Assembly (NCBI GenBank): GCA_910583875.1
Contig: CAJTXT010000008.1
Coordinates: forward strand, 1 to 32,206
Reading direction: 5' to 3'
Source: an uncultured Vampirovibrio sp.
GTDB lineage: Bacteria > Cyanobacteriota > Vampirovibrionia > Gastranaerophilales > Gastranaerophilaceae
DNA: 32,206 nt
Numbering within the stretch: the first letter of the stretch is position 1; each line of letters begins with the position of its first letter. The notes under the pieces are model-generated. The model saw only the letters and a program-made list of their open reading frames with translations, was not told the DNA's origin and did not search any database. Shown here piece by piece: positions 31,238 to 32,206 of the stretch. The translations under genes and the position numbers were made by a program.

Positions 31238-32059
31238 TTATACCTGAATAATCTCTATACTTTCATCAATATGTTCTCTTAAAGTTGCTTCTACAAAATG
31301 AGTTAGGGTTAATTGAGAACGATTACAAAGCTGACATCTTCCTGATAATTTTACTTTTATTTTATTATCTTCTACATCTATTAACTCGATATCGCCGCCA
31401 TCTTTTCTAAGTTCTGGTGAAATATATTTTTCTATAATATTATTAATTTTGATAATCATTTGAGTTTTTGTAAGTTTTTCTTCTTTTTGATTATTAGAAT
31501 TAATATTATTAAGTACTTCTTTTATTTTACCTTGGCATCTACCGCAAGCACCACCTGCTTTAGTATAATTTATTACATCTTCTACTGTTTTTAAATTATT
31601 ATTTTTTATTTCATTTTCCAAAAAAGATTTTGTTATATGAAAACAATGACAAACAATTTCTTCATCTTCATCATTATGAATTGTAATTTCTTCATTATAA
31701 TAATCTGCAATAGCAGCTTCAAGTGCTTCATGTCCCATAACAGAACAGTGCATTTTCTCGGGCGGTAAACCGCCAAGTTCTTCTACGATTTGTTTGTTTG
31801 TAATTTTTTTGGCTTCATCAATATGTTTGCCAATTACCATTTCTGTAAGAATGCTGGAACTTGCTACAGCACTTCCGCAGCCAAATGTCTGAAATTTTGC
31901 ATCTGTAATAATTCCATTTTTATCTACTTTTAAATAAAGTTTAAGCATATCTCCACAAGAAAGAGAACCGGCTTCTCCAATAGCATCCGCATTTTCTATA
32001 GAACCAACATTACGAGGATTTCTGTAATGTTCCATAACTTTTTCTGAATAATCCCACAT
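31238..32059 (-). CDS. nifU: Fe-S cluster scaffold NifU (three-domain)
   Basis: Scaffold on which NifS-derived sulfur and iron form clusters. The 273 residues include all three NifU domains: an IscU-like domain (1-125) with C35-x-D37, C61 and C105; a Bfd-like [2Fe-2S] domain (about 133-185) with C137-x-C139 and C172-x2-C175; and a C-terminal Nfu domain (about 200-273) with C242-x2-C245. The start is set at ATG 32059 because NifU proteins begin MWDYSEKV; AAAGGG lies 10 nt upstream. ATG 32068 three codons earlier overlaps the ribosome site. Promoter with a perfect TATAAT is just upstream. It is cotranscribed with nifS. Confidence 0.94.
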   Translation of the reverse strand: MWDYSEKVMEHYRNPRNVGSIENADAIGEAGSLSCGDMLKLYLKVDKNGIITDAKFQTFGCGSAVASSSILTEMVIGKHIDEAKKITNKQIVEELGGLPPEKMHCSVMGHEALEAAIADYYNEEITIHNDEDEEIVCHCFHITKSFLENEIKNNNLKTVEDVINYTKAGGACGRCQGKIKEVLNNINSNNQKEEKLTKTQMIIKINNIIEKYISPELRKDGGDIELIDVEDNKIKVKLSGRCQLCNRSQLTLTHFVEATLREHIDESIEIIQV

Positions 32060-32084
32060 TTTATACATTCCCTTTTTTGTTTTT

Positions 32085-32090
32085 ATTATA
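32085..32090 (-). promoter_or_regulatory. -10 box of the nifU-nifS promoter
   Basis: Perfect TATAAT on the minus strand, about 25 nt before the nifU start. The -35 (TGTATT, 32113-32108, 17-bp spacer) is poor, which may mean an activator is needed. Confidence 0.55.
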
Positions 32091-32156
32091 CTCCAAAATA
32101 AAAATAGAATACATTATAAATATCAGAAACAATTTTTTATAAAAAGTTCCAAATCC

Positions 32157-32185
32157 AAATAAAAAGAGGTTCCCATAGGAACCTC
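32157..32185 (-). terminator. Terminator of a minus-strand gene beyond the window
   Basis: 8-bp stem GAGGTTCC / GGAACCTC (32166-32173 with 32178-32185), 4-nt loop, and on the minus strand TTTTTATTT. No gene in the window uses it, so it closes one to the right. Confidence 0.8.
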
Positions 32186-32206
32186 GAGTAATACGAAAAA
32201 AGGATA

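Noticed and set aside
31238..32059. nifU/nifS as evidence of nitrogen fixation
   Set aside because: No nifHDK, nifB or nifEN genes here; NifU/NifS alone serve general Fe-S assembly in several anaerobic lineages.

Overview
The window is a strongly AT-rich bacterial chromosome segment with dense, short-spaced genes. The best fit is a gut-type, non-photosynthetic relative of cyanobacteria (Gastranaerophilales / Vampirovibrionia, formerly Melainabacteria). The basis is the low GC, a modular NifU plus NifS pair without nitrogenase genes, and several lineage-style proteins that I recall from such genomes: a short protein with a PSFEGLWG motif, one starting MGLSSSQGRLLML, and a long one starting MINNINSPNN. 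This placement is an inference from pattern memory, not from a search.

Layout. 1-160: tail of an upstream gene, a perfect terminator and a promoter. 160-7339: a six-gene operon for a membrane complex related to group 4 [NiFe] hydrogenases and complex I. Its large subunit has lost three of the four NiFe-ligand cysteines, so it looks like an Ehr (Ech-hydrogenase-related) complex, ehrABCDLS, and not a hydrogenase. 7341-7443: a perfect 29-bp inverted repeat made of two hairpin units. 7501-10472: an exported WG-repeat-like protein, an iron-sulfur flavoprotein and an SDR oxidoreductase; the last two fire from back-to-back promoters. 10552-10634: a second member of the hairpin repeat family. 10681-13431: an RQC-Pif1-type helicase divergent from a secreted thermonuclease, with a Fur-box-like palindrome between them. 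13439-18041: surface glycan genes (UDP-galactopyranose mutase, two family 2 glycosyltransferases) around serC.

18129-18482: tRNA-Arg(ACG), then a probable minus-strand small RNA of about 60 nt whose hairpin presents a CCUCCCA loop and which ends in a strong terminator. It closely resembles what I remember of the cyanobacterial Yfr2 (Cyano-1) sRNA family. 18482-24654: a glycosyltransferase-like membrane protein with a degenerate active site, two lineage-type proteins, XerD-like recombinase and the PSFEGLWG protein. 24661-27207: a CNT nucleoside transporter divergent from an exported alpha/beta hydrolase. 27233-29326: four minus-strand genes for small exported or membrane-anchored proteins, two of them lysine-rich helical repeat proteins. 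29443-32059: an exported hypothetical and the nifU-nifS Fe-S assembly operon. A minus-strand terminator for a gene outside the window closes the segment.

Genes that may work together: the Ehr operon as an ion-translocating redox module; NifU/NifS supplying its clusters and those of the flavoprotein; and the glycan genes with the exported proteins building the envelope. Several genes (12772, 23259, 26059, 29443) have a -10 box ending only 6-7 nt before the ATG and no Shine-Dalgarno, suggesting leaderless mRNAs.
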